Shown: positions 34,174 through 46,199, numbered from the stretch's first letter. The stretch: 64,000 nucleotides of DNA from Ligustrum vulgare (GCA_963555705.1 OY743180.1:40270129-40334128), one strand, 5' to 3'. Numbers and translations are program-made. Notes: generated from the sequence alone by a model not told the origin.

Positions 34174-35894
34174 TATATATAAAAGTAGAAATGAGGAGAG
34201 AGAGCCATTTTGGAGGGAAAATTGCATTTAATGAGTCTCTCTCCTCATTTCTACTTTTATGTATAAAAAAATACATAAAAATAAATAAAGAAAAGAGAAA
34301 TATTTTTGTTGGAAAGTTTATTATTTATTACATATTTAGTAAGATTTGTAATAAATATACTATGTGTAAATGTATTATATTGAAAATGAAAAAATCAGAT
34401 TAATATATTTGAACATAAATAATGTGATACCTACATAAATGTGTTATGTAGAAAATGAAAAACTTGGATTAATATATTTAAATATAAATAAATGTGATAT
34501 CTATGTAAATGTGTTATGTATGAAATGAAAAAATTGTATTAATATATTTGAATATAAATAAATGTCATATTTATGTAAATGTGTTAAATTGAAAATAAAA
34601 ATTTTGGATTAATATATTTGAAAATAAAAAATACATGCTATATAAATTTGTTAAGTTAGAAATGAAGATTTTGCATCAATATATTTTGAAAATAAATAAA
34701 TAAAATCATTAAAATTTTACTTTTTAATATCTCAATAAATGAGTAGGTTCTTCAATAATTATATTACAAAATTAATTAATTATTTGCTATCAATTTTTTG
34801 CCACCAATGATAAATTGTTAGAAAATTTAATCATTTCATCATTTTGACAAAAATTGGTATGCTTAAAAAATAAGGAAAAATAAAATATATTAATTAGTAT
34901 ATATTGGATTTCGAATAAAATATATGTAAGCAACATATTAAAAAATAAAGTTAATTAAAAATTTTAATATATTAAAAGGAAAATAGGTGATAAGGTGGGA
35001 AAATTTTTAAAGAAAAACGTAAATAAAAGTAAAAAGAAATTTATACAAAAAATTTAATTAAGTGTCAAACTTTGAGTGGCGCGGTACACTGAGTTTACAT
35101 GCAGATTTTTTTATTTTTTATTTATTTTTTATGTTTCAAATTCTATAACATGTGTTATGTAGGAAATGAATAAATTGAATTAATATATTTTAAAATAAAT
35201 AAATGTCATGGTATATAAATTTGTTAAATTAGAAATGAAAAAAATTGAATTAATATATTTTGAAAATAAATAAATAAAATTATTGAAATTTTACTCTCTA
35301 AGTTGTCAATAAATGAATAAGCTCTTCAATACGCATATTACAAAAATAATTAATTATTTTCTATCAACTTTTTAACAACACATATTTTCTCCCTCCAATT
35401 TTCAATCACTACTTTTTACCTCAAAATCATAAATAAACAAGTTTATAAACCAAACATTATTACCAAACGGAGGCTTAATCATTTCATTATTTTGACAAAA
35501 ATTGACATATTTAAAAAACAAGGAAAAATAAAATATATTAATTAATATATTGGATTTCAAATAAAATATATGTAAGCAACACATTAAAAAATATAGTTAA
35601 TAAAAGATTATAAAATATTTAAAGGAAAATAGGTGATGAGGTGACAAATTTTCAAAGAAAAAAAATTATATAAAAAATTTAAATGAGTGCCAAATTTTGA
35701 GTGACGCGGTATACTTAGTGTACATGTAGTATTTTTTTTTTTTTTTTTTTGAATAGTTTTGTCTTTTTTAAAGTTTCAAATTAAAAAATATTTTGTATTG
35801 AAATTTTATTGAAATTATGTTTTTTATCTGATATGATTAGATCAAGATATTTTAAAAATTATATATTCCGTGCATCGCACGGGTAGACAACTAG
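34174..35894 (+). mobile_element. Helitron unit 4, the most complete downstream unit
   Basis: The unit carries the 5' palindrome (34184-34255), body repeats and intact 3' hairpin with CTAG at 35894. It shares both ends with unit 1, so it could be a whole copy adjoining the older units. Confidence 0.75.
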
Positions 35895-36489
35895 TAAACA
35901 TAAATACTCAAAATCTAAAAACTACTTAAAATGCTTAAATAAAATTAATCTAATCAAACATTCCAATACAATAACATTTACCCATAATAAAACAATAACA
36001 ACATTTAACAAATCACATAAACATATCAACAGTACTCTAAATAAAGATTAAAAACAAGGTAACAGAGAAAATCCCCCTTTTAGTAGAGTTTTGGAATAAA
36101 TGCTCAAATATTTCTTTACTTTGATTTAAATTCCTCTATCATACATTAATATTCTCAACAACTCAACTCATAATGCCATAAATGTATCATAAATGGAATG
36201 GGTTCATAGATAGAAGGTAAAAATAACAATAATAACAAGCTTGGAAATAAAGAAAACAAGTAAAGTACAATAATTTCTTAACTTAAAACATTAAACAACA
36301 AGAGTTAAAGAGCAATAATCAAAATAAATATACAAGAAAAATGAATAGGGGCAAGAAATAAAACCTAACCCTAGCAAAATGGAGATGAAAACTATTTATA
36401 CTATCTCCAAAAATTGCATTCTGGGCCGAACTGCGTCGGCCGGGTTGACTCGGTCCGGCCCGTACAAAAATTTCTTTTGTTTTTTTTTA

Positions 36490-36610
36490 AATTTATAACC
36501 GCGTGATTGTGCGGTTCATTTCCGGGGCCAACCTTGGCCTCGGGTCCATTTCGAGACGTGGTTCGCACGTGCGGCTCGGTTCAAGCCACGCGTTCCCGTG
36601 GCTCAGCTGG
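36490..36610 (-). promoter_or_regulatory. U3 palindrome cluster in element A 3' LTR
   Basis: Dense GC-rich inverted repeats: gccacgcg / cgtggc at 36575-36605, gtgcggttc, ggccaaccttggcc. The equivalent in the right LTR is near 45400-45515. Located upstream (minus sense) of the LTR TATA box, actatttatactatc at about 36389. Confidence 0.55.
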
Positions 36611-36994
36611 AGGGTGATTTTGCAACTTAGTTCCTTCCGTAATTGCCATTAAGTCCTTCATCTTTTAATCTCGAGCAATTTAGTCCCCAAAATTTCATAT
36701 TTCTTTCAAGTAGGTCCTTCTAAAATTATACTTTTTGGTCCTTCAACTTTTGAAAACTTGCAATTCGGTCCCTTGTTTAATTGCGTAGCTCGTCCAAGAC
36801 TTCTCGAAAGTGACAAAATGGTTCCCAAACTTGGAATTTCAGCAAAATCTTCACTCATTTTGTGATTCTTGGCCTCAAACTTGGACATAAACCTATTTAA
36901 ACACAAAATATGCATAAATTTGTAGATATTTGCTCAAGATATTCCAAAATATGCTAGTTTAAAGGTATAAAAAGTGTATAAAATGCACTTAACA

Positions 36995-37010
36995 AATTCC
37001 CCCAAACTTA
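36995..37010 (-). other. Element A polypurine tract
   Basis: Minus strand aagtttgggggaatt lies directly before the 3' LTR start. It primes plus-strand DNA synthesis. Confidence 0.85.
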
Positions 37011-38849
37011 AGCTCTTGCTCGTCCCGAGCAAGAATATCTACTAGCTCAAAAAGCAAGTAAACGAAGAATCAACAATACTAGATAACTTGAAAATTCTTA
37101 CTTGAGTGTAAAATTGCATGATTAATTCACAATTATGTTTTCAAAATAATAATACAAAAAGAAGTTGAGCTTATCTCACGTTTGATCGGTGTGTGTGTAC
37201 ATAGTCACTTCCAATTATTACTAAGGTTCAAAGAAACATTGTAGGAAGGATAAATTTCGAAACAATACTATCCACCCTTAGTGGTCAATTTCATTTCTTA
37301 CCCTCTTGTGACATTCATCCCCCATATTATTTCTTTTCTCTCCCGAGATGCTATCCTAGAGGTAACTCTCAATTCACAAATTTATTTTTCCACTAAAGCT
37401 TGATTATGACTTACCTGCAATCTCAACAATCTAGATATACAGTGACTCTCAACTAGATGAGTGTTTCAACATTAAAGTTTATACCAAGCAATTCAAACCC
37501 GATATTAATCTAAGCCCTTATGCAAATACAAATGCATGATTCCTACAACTAATGTGATGATTGCTCGTGACTTCCTTACTCCCTTAAGCTTTCTAATTGA
37601 CCAATGTAACGAGCTTTAGGTTGGCAACTCCCCGACTGTTTTAAGATCAAAGGGTACCAGGTTTCAAAATACCCCTACGGACTTACTAACTCGAGTTAAA
37701 AAGGCTACGAAGTGAGGTAGACTTATTAAGCAAATGCAATGATGATGATGTACTCTTTTTTTTTCTTCAAAGTGTGTGTGTGTACCCGACTCATTAAGCT
37801 TTCTAATTGACCCATGTAGCGAGCTTTAGGCCGGTGAATCCCAAGTTTCAAACTTAAGGCACCAAGTTTCAAGATACTCCTACATGCTTAATTATTCAAG
37901 TAAAAAATGCTACGAGATAGGGCAATGCAATAATTAAAATGGGCTTAAATCCCTAGCATTTGGTCATCACTTAGCTTATACTAACGTCAACAACACTCCA
38001 CACAAATTTAAATCAAGCATGCATGGAATCACTGCACATCTAGACCGTCTCCTTTACCAGCTCGACCACCCCCAAACTTGTCTCACAAAGGATCAAGAGA
38101 TTAATCGCATTGACAAGGAATTGGATAGGTTGATAAAAATTGAAAATACAAGCTCACAACCTAATTTTTCTACTTCACAAATTTTTCCAACCTTCAATAG
38201 ATTCCAAATCTCAACAACAATTAGTTATGACTATTGTGCTCAAGAGAACTCAGGATCACTCATAAATAAGCAATTTATAAAAATAGGCACAAGTAGCATA
38301 TTCGATCATAATTCGTGAATTAATCAGCAATTTCAAACATCAAATCATTTTGAACCGACAAGGCTGCCTAGCATGTCAATAACCAAAACAAAATGAACAA
38401 AATCAAACATCACAATATCTTAGGCCGGCAAGGCTATCTAACATGATAAAGTGCAAAATGAAGTCAACACCCCCAAACTTGAATTACACATTGTCCTCAA
38501 TGTGAAAATAGAAACAACATGTAAAGAAGAAAAGAGATAGTGAAACTTCCCAGATTCGATGCTTGTTTGTGATGTTTGAAATTGACCTAAGCTTTCGTCA
38601 AATGTAGTTCACCCCCAAACTTGTTGAGGACAATGTCACTTAGGATTTACCTGCAAAAGTTTGACAATTAATTAAAAAGACAATAAACAAGTAAAGTAAA
38701 TATTACAAGTAACTCAAAAGAGAAGAAATTTGGGTTGTCTCCCAAAAAGCGCTTGGTTAAAGTCATAAGCTTGGCTTTTTGACGTTCATTCGGGAGCATT
38801 GAGGAGAAATGATGACTTTTCCTCCAGGGGTTCCCCTTCCAAGAATGGT
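37011..38849 (-). other. Element A 3' untranslated region
   Basis: 1.8 kb with no long minus-strand frame. In Athila elements this place can hold an envelope-like ORF; none is recognisable here. A segment, gctttctaattgacc..gtagcgagctttagg, occurs twice (about 37588-37640 and 37798-37850). The motif tgggagacaaccc (minus) near 38735, just after the integrase end, is shared with elements D and G. Confidence 0.65.
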
Positions 38850-38850
38850 T

Positions 38851-39725
38851 TCAACCTTTGCCCATTGACTTTGAAATGTCCTTTGTCGGGATGATATAGC
38901 TCAATAGCTCTATGGGGAATTTTTGATGCAAAATTGTGAATGGCCCCCACCAACGGGATCGAAGATTTCCGGGGAATAATCGAAGTCGAGAGTTGAATAG
39001 AAGAACTTGTTGCCCAAATTTGAAGTCTCTCTTCAAAATGTGGTTATCATGCCATTTCTTGGTCCTCTCCTTATAGATGCGAGCATTTTCATATGAGTTG
39101 AGGCGAAATTCATCAAGTTCATTGAGTTGAAGCAACCTCTTCTCACCAATTAATTTTGCATCAAAATTCAATGCCTGTGTAGCCCAAATTGCTCTATGCT
39201 CAAGTTCAACGGGGAGATGACATGATTTTCTAAATACAAGACAAAACGGAGACATACCAATAGGAGTCTTGAATGCGGTGCGGTAAGCCCATAATGCATC
39301 ATCTAGCTTCCTCGAACAATCTTTCCTTGATGTATTCACCGTCATCTCAAGAATTCTTTTCAATTCTCGATTTGAAATCTCTACTTGGCCACTTGTTTGG
39401 GGATGGTAAAGTGTGGCTACTCAGTGCTTCACTCCATACTTTGACAAAAGTGAGCCAAGAAGGCGATTGCAAAAATGTTTGCCTCCATCACTAATGATGA
39501 GTCAGGGGGTTCGAAATCGTGTAAAAATGTTCTTTTTGAGAAAATTGACAACCACCCGAGCATCATTAGTAGGAAATGCCACCTCCTCTACCCATTTAGA
39601 AACATAGTCCACTGCCACCAAAATGTATTGATTTGAGAACGAGGATGGAAATGAACCCTTAAAATCAATTCCCCATACATAAAAAATCTCCACTTCCAAG
39701 ATTGAAGTTAATGGCATTTCATTAC
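38851..39725 (-). pseudogene. Element A integrase core and C-terminus
   Basis: 39717-39502 holds the core start ([35 protein letters not shown]) with the first catalytic Asp. After a break, 39363-38851 continues with [19 protein letters not shown], the [12 protein letters not shown]-terminal motif and the end of pol. The second Asp and the Glu would lie near 39370-39500 in another frame. Two frame disruptions are present. It inserts element cDNA into the genome. Confidence 0.88.
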
Positions 39726-39738
39726 GCCGAGAGATGTT

Positions 39739-41151
39739 TCAACTCCTTTGGCATCTATCACATTTGGATACTAAGGTATAAGCATCCTTGAACAAAGTTG
39801 GCCAATAGAACCGTGATTGAAGAACCTTTGAGGCGGTTTTGGAAGCTCCAAAATGACCCCCATAAGGTGATGAATGACACTTATCAAGAATTGCTTCCAT
39901 TTCTTCCTCTGGAACACATCTTTTAATAATTTGGTCCGACCCCCTCTTGTATAAATATGGCTCATCCCAAAAATAATGGTTCACATCGGTAAAGAATTTC
40001 TTCTTTTGTTGATAAGAGAAATCCGGGGGAAGAATACCACTTACAAGGAAATTCACGAAGTCGGTATACCATGGTGCTTCGAAAACTTGGAGAAGATGTT
40101 TTGCATGCAATAGTTGTTCATCCAGAAAGACTTCATTGATTTCCTCTACTCCCAACTCTTTAAGTTGATCAAACCTAGATAGATAATCGGCTACTAGATT
40201 ATCCGTTCCCTTCTTATCAAAGATCTTGAAATCAAATTCTTGCAAGAGAAGGACCCATCTAATCAATCTTGGCTTCATATCCTTCTTAGCAAGCAAATAT
40301 TTTAGAGTGGAGTGATCAGTATAGACAATTACCTTCGACACGATGAGATAAGATCTAAATTTGTTAAAGGCAAAAACCACGGAAAGCATCTCTTTTTTGG
40401 TTGTGGCATAATTCAATTGAGCATCACTTAATGTTCGGCTTGCATAATAGATCACATGCAACACTTTACCTCTCCTTTGCCCCAAAATCGCTCCCACGGA
40501 ATAATCACTAGCATCGCACATTAGCTCAAATGGTAAGCTCCAATCCGGGGCCACAATAATAGGAGCCGAGATAAGCCTCTCCTTAAGAGTGTTGAAGGCC
40601 AATAGACACTCTTGAGAGAAATGGAAAGCGTTGTTCTTCTCAAGTAGAGAACAAAGATGCTTAGTGATTTTAGAGAAATCCTTGATGAATCTCCTATAGA
40701 AACCCGCATGCCCCAAGAAACTCCTTATGCCTTTCACCGAGGTAGGAGGAGGCAATTTCTCAATAACTTGTATTTTGGCTTTATCAACCTCAATCCCCCC
40801 TTGTGAAATTCGGTGGCCAAGTACAATGTATTCTTTCACCATAAAATGGCATTTCTCCCAATTAAGCACTAAATTGGATTCTTCACATCTTTTCAACACT
40901 AAATCAAGATTATCCAAGCATTCATCAAAAGAAGAACCAAAAACCAAAAAATCATCCATGAATACCTCGATGAATTTTTCCACCATGTCGGAGAATATGG
41001 CCATCATACAACGTTGAAAAGTAGTTGGTGCATTGCAAATGCCAAACGGCATCCTCATATGAGCAAAAGTCCCATATGGACATGTGAAGATGGTCTTCTC
41101 TTGATCTTCGGGGGCTATCAAGATTTGATTGTAGCCCGAGTATCCATCCAA
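39739..41151 (-). CDS. Element A reverse transcriptase, RNase H and integrase zinc finger (470 codons)
   Basis: A long open frame begins inside [39 protein letters not shown], then catalytic [10 protein letters not shown]. RNase H follows ([45 protein letters not shown]). The integrase H2C2 finger is at the end ([10 protein letters not shown] ... KCDRCQ). The FMDDF box is the Athila form of YxDD. The N-terminal part of RT is in a separate frame (41747-41118), and integrase continues in another, so this is the longest intact piece of a broken pol. Confidence 0.92.
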   Translation of the reverse strand: MDGYSGYNQILIAPEDQEKTIFTCPYGTFAHMRMPFGICNAPTTFQRCMMAIFSDMVEKFIEVFMDDFLVFGSSFDECLDNLDLVLKRCEESNLVLNWEKCHFMVKEYIVLGHRISQGGIEVDKAKIQVIEKLPPPTSVKGIRSFLGHAGFYRRFIKDFSKITKHLCSLLEKNNAFHFSQECLLAFNTLKERLISAPIIVAPDWSLPFELMCDASDYSVGAILGQRRGKVLHVIYYASRTLSDAQLNYATTKKEMLSVVFAFNKFRSYLIVSKVIVYTDHSTLKYLLAKKDMKPRLIRWVLLLQEFDFKIFDKKGTDNLVADYLSRFDQLKELGVEEINEVFLDEQLLHAKHLLQVFEAPWYTDFVNFLVSGILPPDFSYQQKKKFFTDVNHYFWDEPYLYKRGSDQIIKRCVPEEEMEAILDKCHSSPYGGHFGASKTASKVLQSRFYWPTLFKDAYTLVSKCDRCQRS

Positions 41152-41747
41152 GAAACAGTAATGGGAATGCCTGCCAACCTCTCAAGCATTTGATCAATAA
41201 AGGGGAGAAGGAAGTGATCTTTTCTAGTGACATTGTTCAACTTCCGGTAGTCAATGCACACTCTCCATCCGGTCACGGGCCTTGTAGGGATAAGCTCATT
41301 GTTCTCATTTTCAACCACAGTGACACATCCTTTCTTTGAAACACATTGGACGGGACTCACACATGCACTATCCGAGATTGGATAGATAATTCCCGCATCC
41401 AAGCACTTCAATACCTCGACTTTCACCACTTCTTTCATGTTTGGATTTAGACAGCATTGGTGCTCCACCGTTGGTTTGAAATCATCCTCCATAAGGATTT
41501 TATACATGCATAGAGTAGGGCTAATACCATTGATATCCACCATAGTCCACCCAATAGCCATTTTATGCATTTTCAATAGCTCAAGTAGTTTTTTCTCCTC
41601 CACTTCATTCAACAAATTAGAGATAATAACAGGAAGGGTAGAAGAATGGCCCAAGTATGCATACCTCAAATGTGATGGAAGAGGTTTGAGCTCAAGAGTT
41701 GGGGCTTGTTGAATGGAGGGTAGTGAAGGAGAAGAGCTCTCTCCCAA
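41118..41747 (-). pseudogene. Element A pol N-terminus and start of RT
   Basis: Holds the connector (LPSHLRYAYLGHSSTLPVII, AIGWTMVDINGISPTLC) and the first RT motifs ([35 protein letters not shown]). It overlaps the downstream frame by a few codons, marking one frameshift around 41130. 200 nt at 41748-41951 link it to the protease in yet another frame. Confidence 0.9.
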
Positions 41748-41951
41748 TTCTTCAAATTATGGCCTCTTCTTGAAAGAATAAAATTTGGTAGCCTCCAAGT
41801 GTTGTGACATCCTTCCAATGTCTAAATCATCCTCTCCCTTAGTGATTATAGAATGAGCAATGCAAGTCTCAAGGGGATCCTTAGATGACTCATAGATGAA
41901 TGATGTAGCCACTTCTTGATCAATGATGTCTACTCGGGAGCATAAATTGAC

Positions 41952-43634
41952 CTAGGCGGGATACTTAATGGATTTTATGATGTCGAATGTGATTTGCTCA
42001 TCTTGAACCCTCAATATCAATTTGCCTTCTTGCACATCTATTAAAGCCCGACCAGTTGCTAGGAAAGGCCTTCCCAAGATGATTGAGATATCAAGGTCTT
42101 CCTCCATATCAAGAATAATAAAATCGGCAGGGAAGATGAATTTGTCCACCTTGATTAGCACATCCTCAACAATACCACGCGGGAGCTTAATAGAGCAATC
42201 GGCCAATTGTAATGACATTGTGGTTGGCTTCACCTCTCCCATGCCCAATCTCTTGAAAATAGACAAATGCATCAAATTAATACTAGCACCAAGATCACAT
42301 AATGCTTTTCCAAAATTTAAATCACCAATAGTACAAGGAATAGTAAAACTCCTTGGATCTTTGATTTTTGGAGGCAATTTGTTTTGTATTATGGCACTAC
42401 ATCCTTCTGTGAGCATCACAGTTTCATGATCTTCTAGCCTCCTCTTGTTTGAAAAGATGTCTTTCATAAACTTTGCATAACTAGGCATTTGTGCTAATGC
42501 ATCGGCAAAGGGTATGTTGATGTGAAGTTTCTTGAAGACTTCAAGATATTTACCAAATTGTGCATCCACCTTGTGCTTTTGGAGTCTTTGAGGAAAAGAA
42601 ATGGGGGGCACATAAGCTTTCACCGGAGTAGGCACCTTCGTTGAAGTCTCCCCACTTTTCTTCGATGTTGCATTATTTTCATTCGCCTTCTCAACATGTT
42701 CATTACCTTTTTCCTTCACCTCGGGTTGTGCCACATGTTGTTTTACCATGATTTTTGGTAATTGAATTTCACTTCTCGTAGTGATGGCTTGCACATTTTC
42801 CCTTGGATTAATCTCGGTATTGCTTGGCAAGGCTCCTTTTTGTCTCTCCGTCATCATTTTTGCCAATTCCCCAACTTGAGTTTCAAGATTTTTGATAGAA
42901 GCCGCTTGATTTTGGAGAATAGTATTGGTCTTGATCATATATTGCATAGGTATCTCCTCAATAGAAGGCTTCTCTTGGGGTGGTGGAGGTTGAACAAAAT
43001 CGGGAGGTTGAACAAAACCGGGAGGCTTTACTTGATTTTGATTGTTGGACCAAAAGAAATTTGGATGATTCCTCCAACCCGGATTGTACGTGTTGGAGTA
43101 AGGATTGCCTTGTCGTCGGTTGAAATTTTGAGCATAATTCGCTTGCTCATTTGAAGTAGAAGCCACTTTGAGCATGGGACATTCCTCAACCTTGTGTGTT
43201 GCTCCACATACATCACAAATAGAAATAGGAAGGTAGATTGCTTTTACCGTATGTTGAGAAGACAAATCATCACACTTCTTGAATAGAAGGTCCATCTTTG
43301 CTGACAAAGCCGCATATGCATCAACTTCATGAATTCCCATGGCTTTCTTTGGTACCATGTGGTCGGTTGCCCAAGTAGAATTGTGACTAGCCATCCTCTC
43401 AAAGAGCTCAATTGCCTCATTAGGTGATTTTTTAGTGATAGCTCCATTGGAGGCCGAATCAACCGTCACTCGACTAGATGGATTCATCCCAAGATAGAAA
43501 TATTGAACTTGCATTTGCTTGGTGAACCCATGATTTGGACATTTCCTCAACATCTCGAATCTTTCCCATACCTCATAGAAACATTTGGTGTCAAGTTGTC
43601 GAAATGTGGAGATATCATTCTTCAATTTAGCCAC
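41952..43634 (-). CDS. Element A gag C-terminal half and protease (560 codons)
   Basis: Starts within the gag capsid region (FYEVWERFEMLRKCPNHGF, VQYFYLGM). The zinc knuckle CDVCGATHKVEECP is at about residue 140. NPYSNTYNPGWRNHPNFFW is the Athila gag signature, followed by a Pro-rich linker. Protease is at about residues 420-545: ALCDLGASINLM (active site in Athila form) at about 42270-42300 and IILGRPFLATG. Protease cleaves gag-pol. The frame is open over its whole length, which suggests limited decay. Confidence 0.92.
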   Translation of the reverse strand: MAKLKNDISTFRQLDTKCFYEVWERFEMLRKCPNHGFTKQMQVQYFYLGMNPSSRVTVDSASNGAITKKSPNEAIELFERMASHNSTWATDHMVPKKAMGIHEVDAYAALSAKMDLLFKKCDDLSSQHTVKAIYLPISICDVCGATHKVEECPMLKVASTSNEQANYAQNFNRRQGNPYSNTYNPGWRNHPNFFWSNNQNQVKPPGFVQPPDFVQPPPPQEKPSIEEIPMQYMIKTNTILQNQAASIKNLETQVGELAKMMTERQKGALPSNTEINPRENVQAITTRSEIQLPKIMVKQHVAQPEVKEKGNEHVEKANENNATSKKSGETSTKVPTPVKAYVPPISFPQRLQKHKVDAQFGKYLEVFKKLHINIPFADALAQMPSYAKFMKDIFSNKRRLEDHETVMLTEGCSAIIQNKLPPKIKDPRSFTIPCTIGDLNFGKALCDLGASINLMHLSIFKRLGMGEVKPTTMSLQLADCSIKLPRGIVEDVLIKVDKFIFPADFIILDMEEDLDISIILGRPFLATGRALIDVQEGKLILRVQDEQITFDIIKSIKYPA

Positions 43635-44110
43635 TTTTGACGTAGGAAAGTATTTTGTAGTGAACTTTTGAGCAAGATCATTCCATGTTGTAATACTTCC
43701 AACCGGGTTGGCATCTCATTGCTAATTCCCGGATAATGAAAGTTACTACACATCTCCAAAAACCGCGAGATGTGAGTAAATGGATTCTCCTCGGTCATTC
43801 CATAGAATTGTAGATGCCGCTTGAAGAAATTTATCACATCCGGCTTTAGATGAAAGTCCGGACGTCCAAATGGGGGATATGTGATGTTTCCTCGATTTTG
43901 AGTGATGAGAGGGACCATGAATTGCTCCATTGGTCTATCATCCTCATCAATAATGGGATTTGTACCACCTTGGTTGTTGTCCCCCATATTGCCTTGTATT
44001 CTTTGTTGTTCAACTTGTTCTCTTCTTTCCCTAATCATTCTCCTAAAAGTTCGTTCGGGTTCCGGATCAAATGGAAGAATGTCCCAAGTCGGACGTTGTT
44101 GCATAAACAA
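43622..44110 (-). pseudogene. Element A gag N-terminus
   Basis: Begins MFMQQRPTWDILPFDPEPER, as in Athila gag proteins. It continues through PFGRPDFHLKPDVINFF, MTEENPFTHISRFLEMCS, then shifts frame near 43700-43640 into the next frame. The ATG lies about 100 nt after the primer site. One frameshift separates it from the rest of gag. Confidence 0.88.
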
Positions 44111-44210
44111 GGTAAGATACCTAGAAAATGAAAATAAAAAAAAAGAAAGAGATGAGAATGAGAAGACAATTCAATTAACAAAAATCAATGCATTTAGTAC
44201 AATTAAAATC

Positions 44211-44230
44211 AATCCCCGACAACGGCGCCA
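44211..44230 (-). other. Element A primer-binding site (tRNA-Asp type)
   Basis: Minus strand TGGCGCCGTTGTCGGGGATT matches the complement of plant tRNA-Asp at 18 positions. It is separated from the 5' LTR by six bases. The single internal change is C-to-T. Confidence 0.88.
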
Positions 44231-44236
44231 AAAACT

Positions 44237-45894
44237 TGTTCGCTAAAATCGTGTACCGCAAGTGCACAGTTCGCGTTCAAGTAGTAAAGTGGACTCAAAA
44301 AGTCCGGGTTATCGTACCTACGAGGATTGGTTAATTTGTAACTAAACTTATTGATTTCATTATAAAAGAAAAGTCAAGTAACAAAAAGGTTTGGTTTGGT
44401 GGTGAATTACTAACGAAGTGACATAAATAAGAAACATGGCAATATGAAAACTAATTAACTAAAGCAAATAGAAATCAACGTAAAACTTAGAATAAAACTA
44501 GTTAATCTAAATAACTTAATGAAAACATGAACTTGATAATTAAAATAATTTACATAACATAACACAAAGTGAATTTAGTTTTCATAACTATACTAATTTC
44601 TTCTTTTCAAAAATCAATTAGTGGTAGTTAATTAATCAACCAAATTACATGGGAAATTTTAAAATCACCTAGCATGTGTAGTAAATTCCAATTTCAACTT
44701 AAAATAGTAACAAACATTTAAAAACTATAAAAACCTAAAACAACATTCATAATCATAAACATATAAACATAAATACTCAAGATCTAAAAACTAATTAAAA
44801 TGCTTAAATAAAATTAATGTAATCAAACATTCAAACACAATAACATTTACCCATAATAAAACAACAACAACATTTAACAAACCACATAAACATATCAACA
44901 GTACTCTAAATAAAGATTAAAAACAAGGTAATAAAGAAAATTCCCCTTTTATTTGAGTTTTGGAATAAATGCTCAAGTATTTCTTTACTTTGAAATAAAT
45001 TCATCTATCGTACATTAATATTCTCAACAACTCAACTCATAATGCTATAAATGTATCATAAATGCAATGGGTTCATAGATAGAAGGTAAAAATAACAATA
45101 ATAACAAGCTTGAAAATAAAGAAAACAAGTAAAGCACAATAATTTCTTAACTTAAAACATTAAACAACAAGAGTTAAAGAGCAATAATCAACAGAAAAAT
45201 ATAAGAAAAATGAAAAAGGGCAAGAAATAAAACCTAACCCTAGCAAAATGGAGATGAAAACTATTTATACTATCTCCATAATGATCCAAAAACCCCAAAA
45301 ACTGCAAGGATCCGCGTATTTCAGCATTCTGGGCAGAACCGGGTTTGACGGCTTGACCCGGTCCGGCTCGTACAAAAATTTTATTTTTTATTTTAATTTA
45401 TAACCGCACGATTGCCTGGTTCATTTCCGGAGCCAACCTTGGCCTTGGGTCTGTTTCGAGCCTTGGTTTGCGTGCGCTACTTGGTTCAAGCCACGCGTTC
45501 GCGTGGCTCAACTGGAGGGTGATTTTGCAGCTTAGTCCCTTCCGTAATTGCCATCAAGTCCTCCATCTTTTAATCTCAAGCAATTTAGTCACCAAATTTT
45601 ATATTTCTTTCAAGTAGGTCATTCTAAAATTGCACTTTTTGTACTTCAACTTTTGAAATCTTGCAATTTGGTCCCTCGTTTAATTGCGAGCTCGTCCAAG
45701 ACTTCCCGGAAGTGACAAAATGGTCCCCAAACTTGTAATTTCAACAAAATCTTCACTCCTGTGATTCTTGGCCTCAAACTTGGACATAAACCTATTTAAA
45801 CACAAAATATGCATAAATTAGTAGATATTTGCTCAAGATATTCCAAAATATGCTAGTTTAAAGGTATAAAAAGTGTATAAAAATGCACTTAACA
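44237..45894 (-). repeat. Element A 5' LTR
   Basis: 1658 bp, TG...CA, uninterrupted. Minus-strand TATA box (agtataaatagttttc) near 45258-45275. U3 contains the exact 20-bp palindrome agccacgcgttcgcgtggct near 45492-45511. It provides the empty-site sequence for the Helitron insertion in the other LTR. Confidence 0.94.
45400..45515 (-). promoter_or_regulatory. U3 palindrome cluster in element A 5' LTR
   Basis: Contains agccacgcgttcgcgtggct (perfect 20-bp palindrome) and ccaaccttggcc, about 380-500 bp from the LTR start and 130-250 bp upstream of the TATA box. The counterpart in the 3' LTR carries one change in the 20-mer. Confidence 0.6.
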
Positions 45895-45899
45895 ACTCG

Positions 45900-46080
45900 T
45901 GTTAAGTGATGAACTCGAGCTTCACATAGGTAATAAGCTTGATGTTAAGCAATAACAAGCCGAGCTTTAAGTAATAAGCTTAAGCTTATGTCAAGCAATA
46001 ATAGGCTGCGCTCATGTTTAAGCAAGGAATAAGTCGAGCTTATGTTAAGTAATAAGCCCGAACTTATGTAGACCCGATGA
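45900..46080. repeat. LTR C minisatellite 1, continuation
   Basis: Same units as 28555-28840 (gttaagtgatgaactcgagctt, aataagcttaagcttatgt). Originally contiguous with them. Confidence 0.75.
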
Positions 46081-46199
46081 CTTCATTATATCAATTTGAT
46101 TACTTGATTGCTTGGGAATGTCCATGTGTACTTACATGAGCAAGTATTTAATTGCTTGCTCCTGGTTAGGGCTTTGAGTTATTGTGCGTGGGCGAGAAA

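Larger units (their letters stand above)
29740..35800 (+). repeat. Internal 67-70 bp tandem repeats and 0.65-1.3-kb higher-order repeats of the Helitron units
   Basis: Short units contain attaatatatttgaacata, aataaatgtgatatctatg and taaatgtgttatgtagg. Landmarks at 29766, 29833 and 29903 show the period. Longer blocks end in a conserved gcggtacactgagtgtacat-like motif, found at about 30425, 31147, 32465, 33118, 33976, 35080 and 35703. A (TA)n run lies at about 29978-30027 and another at 31344-31376. No gene is supported anywhere in the array. Confidence 0.8.
29368..35894 (+). mobile_element. Head-to-tail array of Helitrons
   Basis: The array starts TCTTTATATATATATAAAAG and ends ...CCGTGCATCGCACGGGTAGACAACTAG, inserted between host A and T without duplication, all as expected of Helitrons. 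The 3' terminal hairpin (CCGTGC, loop, GCACGG) followed by CAACTA occurs four times in the same orientation: 31317-31343, 33300-33324, 34147-34173 and 35868-35894. This divides the insert into units of about 1976, 1980, 850 and 1721 bp. Units 2 and 3 lack the 5' end. No Rep/helicase is encoded, so the array is non-autonomous. Tandem Helitrons are known in some genomes and agree with rolling-circle transposition. Confidence 0.9.
28841..36994 (-). repeat. Element A 3' LTR, interrupted by Helitron array
   Basis: Matches the 1658-bp right LTR in two parts, 28841-29367 and 35895-36994. The break falls between A29367 and T35895. The right LTR reads through the same place as ...aaacatat|aaacataaat with no gap. 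Confidence 0.93.
28841..45894 (-). mobile_element. Athila-type Ty3/gypsy retrotransposon (element A)
   Basis: 17.05 kb including a 6.5-kb Helitron insertion, so about 10.5 kb net. LTRs are TGTTCGCT...CTTAACA, with flanking 5-mers gctcg (28836-28840) and actcg (45895-45899) that differ by one base. Minus-strand order is LTR, tRNA-Asp primer site, gag-protease, RT-RNase H-integrase, long 3' region, polypurine tract, LTR. The gag, the DLGAS protease and the FMDDF reverse transcriptase are typical of the Athila lineage. No envelope-position ORF is recognisable in the 3' region. By eye the LTRs differ at about 11 of the first 235 bases, so A is younger than B. Confidence 0.93.

Noticed and set aside
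31317..35894. CCGTGCATCGCACGG hairpins as transcription terminators or RNA genes
   Set aside because: They precede CTAR and the host T, the Helitron 3' signature, and recur only at unit ends.
38019..38318. 99-residue plus-strand frame
   Set aside because: Antisense to the 3' untranslated region of element A, with no similarity to a known family.
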